Assembly: GCA_012932865.1 (NCBI GenBank)
Contig: SAXG01000030.1
Span: forward strand, 62,001-126,000
Length of the DNA: 64,000 nucleotides
From: Amylostereum areolatum
Lineage: Eukaryota > Basidiomycota > Agaricomycetes > Russulales > Stereaceae
Reading direction: 5' to 3'
The notes beneath the pieces were generated by a model, which made no database searches, was not told where the DNA came from, and saw nothing but the letters and a program-made list of their open reading frames with translations. Shown piece by piece: positions 62,324 through 64,000 of this stretch (the first letter of the stretch is position 1; each line of letters opens with the position of its first letter). A program made the position numbers and the translations under genes.

Positions 62324-63189
62324 AGGGGCCTTTCCGGACCACACTCGCTCTGCGACTTCCGAGTCGTTGGCCAACTTTCCGGGCCCATCTAGTCTTCCCG
62401 AGGCAGACGAAATATTCCGTCAGCCTTCGCAAGCTCAGGATAGGCCCATCACCTGATGTTCACTCTGAGGTACTCCTTTGACGATTGGTGCGCTTCAAAT
62501 AAAGGTGCGCGCGTCTTCGTTGTTCATCGTGGCGCCCAAACTCCTCCTCTTACACGCCCATCGTCATCATCATCAGATCCTTTGAATGGTTCCGTGCGCA
62601 TATCAGCATGTTTTGACCGTTCTGAAAACGAACTAGGGCCGCGGCTGCGGCCTCCGTTTTTGAGGTAAACGTCTCGGTGTTGCCATTCTTCCAGTGTTGT
62701 GTTTTAGCCGAATTCATGTCAACATACACTTTTCTTGCCCCAGCGTATCTGCCACGATCATCGTCTCGGGATCCAAAGAATGGTCGGCGACAAACGAAGT
62801 GTCGAAGTCCTGGGCATCATCATGCTCCTCGCTTCTTAGTCCGAAACCATTGCAACGCCAACCTTTCACAGTTCCACAGTATCGCGTCATTCAAGGTCCA
62901 AGGAGGAAATACCGCATCGCCTATCGTTCACCCGGGCTCTCTTCGCAACAGTTCGCAACACCGCTTTCCACCGAATGAGAAACCGATAGGCTACTTCTTT
63001 ACGGATTGTTAGATCCCACACACGACGGCCCATCACCAAGGAGTCGCCATATTTGACAACGGCTGGAGCAAGAATGGGTCACCCCTCATCTACACTGGAT
63101 TCCACCCGGTGTCAATCATATGTCAGCTTGCTTACTTATACACCATAAGTGCAAGTCATGGGTGTACCGCGGCGACGCTCAGCACTCCA
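62324..63189. other. Upstream region of receptor 2
   Basis: No gene recognised. Both strands were searched by eye for a pheromone precursor with a CaaX end, without success. Confidence 0.4.
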
Positions 63190-64000
63190 ATGGATCCCAC
63201 ATACCCCCTTGTCCCCATCCTCAACATCGTCTCCACGTGTCTCGTCCTCCTCTCTCTGCTCAACAGAAGTATCCACCATCATAGGAATATCGGTGTATGC
63301 CTGCTCGGGACGTGGGTCTTCATCGATGACTTGATTGGAGGCATCAACTCCATCGTATGGGCGGACAATGCGGACAACAAATCCCCTATCTGGTGTGATA
63401 TATGTACGTCAATCCTCCCATTTCGCTCTTGCTGAGGCTCATATTCTCCCAGCGTCACACATCGGCGTAGGCTTCAACACCGCTGTGCCGGCCTGCTCTC
63501 TTGTCATCACCCGACGACTCTTCAAGATAACTCGTCTGAGGTCCGTTGGACCACCAACTGTGCTGGAGGTGCGTGTGCTCATATCCTCCATCGCTCGAGA
63601 ATAATGTACGTCTTTTCCCTCAGAGACGCCTGGATATTGCATTCGACCTGTCCTTGGGGCTCGGGTTGCCGGTGCTTTTAATGGGCCTTTGTGTGTCGTG
63701 TCACGCTCCTTCGGTTCCCTCATACTGAATACCCCCTGTTTGGTGTAGATTATATTGTACAAGGGGCTCGCTACCAGTTGGCCGAAGAGCTCGGATGCGC
63801 CTCCGCCATCACTCAATCCGGCGTCGCCGTCATCCTACTGCTTTCCTGGGGAGTCATCCTCCCCGCAATCTCTATCATCTTCTACTGCCGTACGTTTCCC
63901 CTTTTCGCCATTCTTCCCCTCGTACGGCCTAACCAAAACACACCCAGCGGGAATCTTGTGGGCGTTCTACCGCCATAATCAACAGGTCAGCCGCATCCTC
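63190..64000 (+). CDS. STE3-type pheromone receptor 2 (5' part, cut by window end)
   Basis: ATG 63190 starts MDPTYPLVPILNIVSTCLVLLSLLN. Exon 1 ends at 63403 in the same phase as exon 1 of receptor 1. The next exons read SHIGVGFNTAVPACSLVITRRLFKI, then RRLDIAFDLSLGLGLPVLLMGL. YIVQGARYQLAEELGCA and GILWAFYRHNQQVSRIL follow up to the window end. Intron positions match receptor 1, so the two are paralogues with a shared gene structure, clearly diverged in protein sequence. The later helices and the cytoplasmic tail lie outside the window. No disabling change is seen in the visible part. Confidence 0.92.

Noticed and set aside
62456..62668. 70-codon ORF upstream of receptor 2
   Set aside because: No CaaX end, no domain, chance-length ORF.

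Overview
This is nuclear DNA of a filamentous basidiomycete, most likely a white-rot Agaricomycete of the polypore type. The evidence is many 48-60 bp spliceosomal introns, a secreted class II (manganese) peroxidase, STE3-type pheromone receptors, expanded F-box-like families, Ty3 chromoviruses and a hAT transposon. There are no operons, rRNA genes or CRISPR arrays, and I recognised no tRNA.

Layout. (1) 1-10256 is a transposon-dense block. It starts with the 3' part of a Ty3/chromovirus element and its LTR. An unknown multi-exon gene (2294-10256) follows, split by a complete hAT element (2562-6280, 8-bp target duplication) and by a second DNA element of unclear class (8004-10035). (2) 11405-18317 holds a decayed copy of the 5' end of a HAD hydrolase gene, an intact Ran1/Ksp1-like kinase, a complete STE3-like receptor and a C2H2 zinc-finger-like gene. 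(3) 19146-29447 holds an ArAE/DUF2421 membrane protein, an F-box protein and a formate/nitrite transporter. (4) 32347-38426 is a graveyard of a second kinase copy and two F-box copies carrying frameshifts. (5) 41181-45652 is a compact group: manganese peroxidase, DUF3128/Emi1-like protein, HAD hydrolase and mitochondrial ribosomal protein bS6m. (6) 45978-53542 is a whole 7.6 kb Ty3/chromovirus on the minus strand with both LTRs and a TATGG target duplication. It sits between bS6m and the Tudor-SN gene (54695-58660). (7) 59981-61953 is an inverted, degenerate copy of the zinc-finger segment at 16196-18193. It is followed by a flavin monooxygenase relic and the 5' part of a second STE3-like receptor (63190 to the edge).

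How it fits together. Two pheromone receptors about 48 kb apart, a roughly 2 kb inverted repeat lying between them, fresh and old transposons, and decaying duplicates of nearby genes together look like a rearranging mating-type-B-like (or non-mating receptor) neighbourhood. I found no pheromone precursor gene with a convincing CaaX ending, so calling it a functional mating locus is inference. The housekeeping genes (bS6m, Tudor-SN, DUF3128, HAD) look intact and unremarkable.

Exon boundaries were read by eye from GT..AG signals and frame continuity. Those given explicitly for the kinase, receptor 1, the zinc-finger gene and the peroxidase were checked for phase. Others are given as outer limits.
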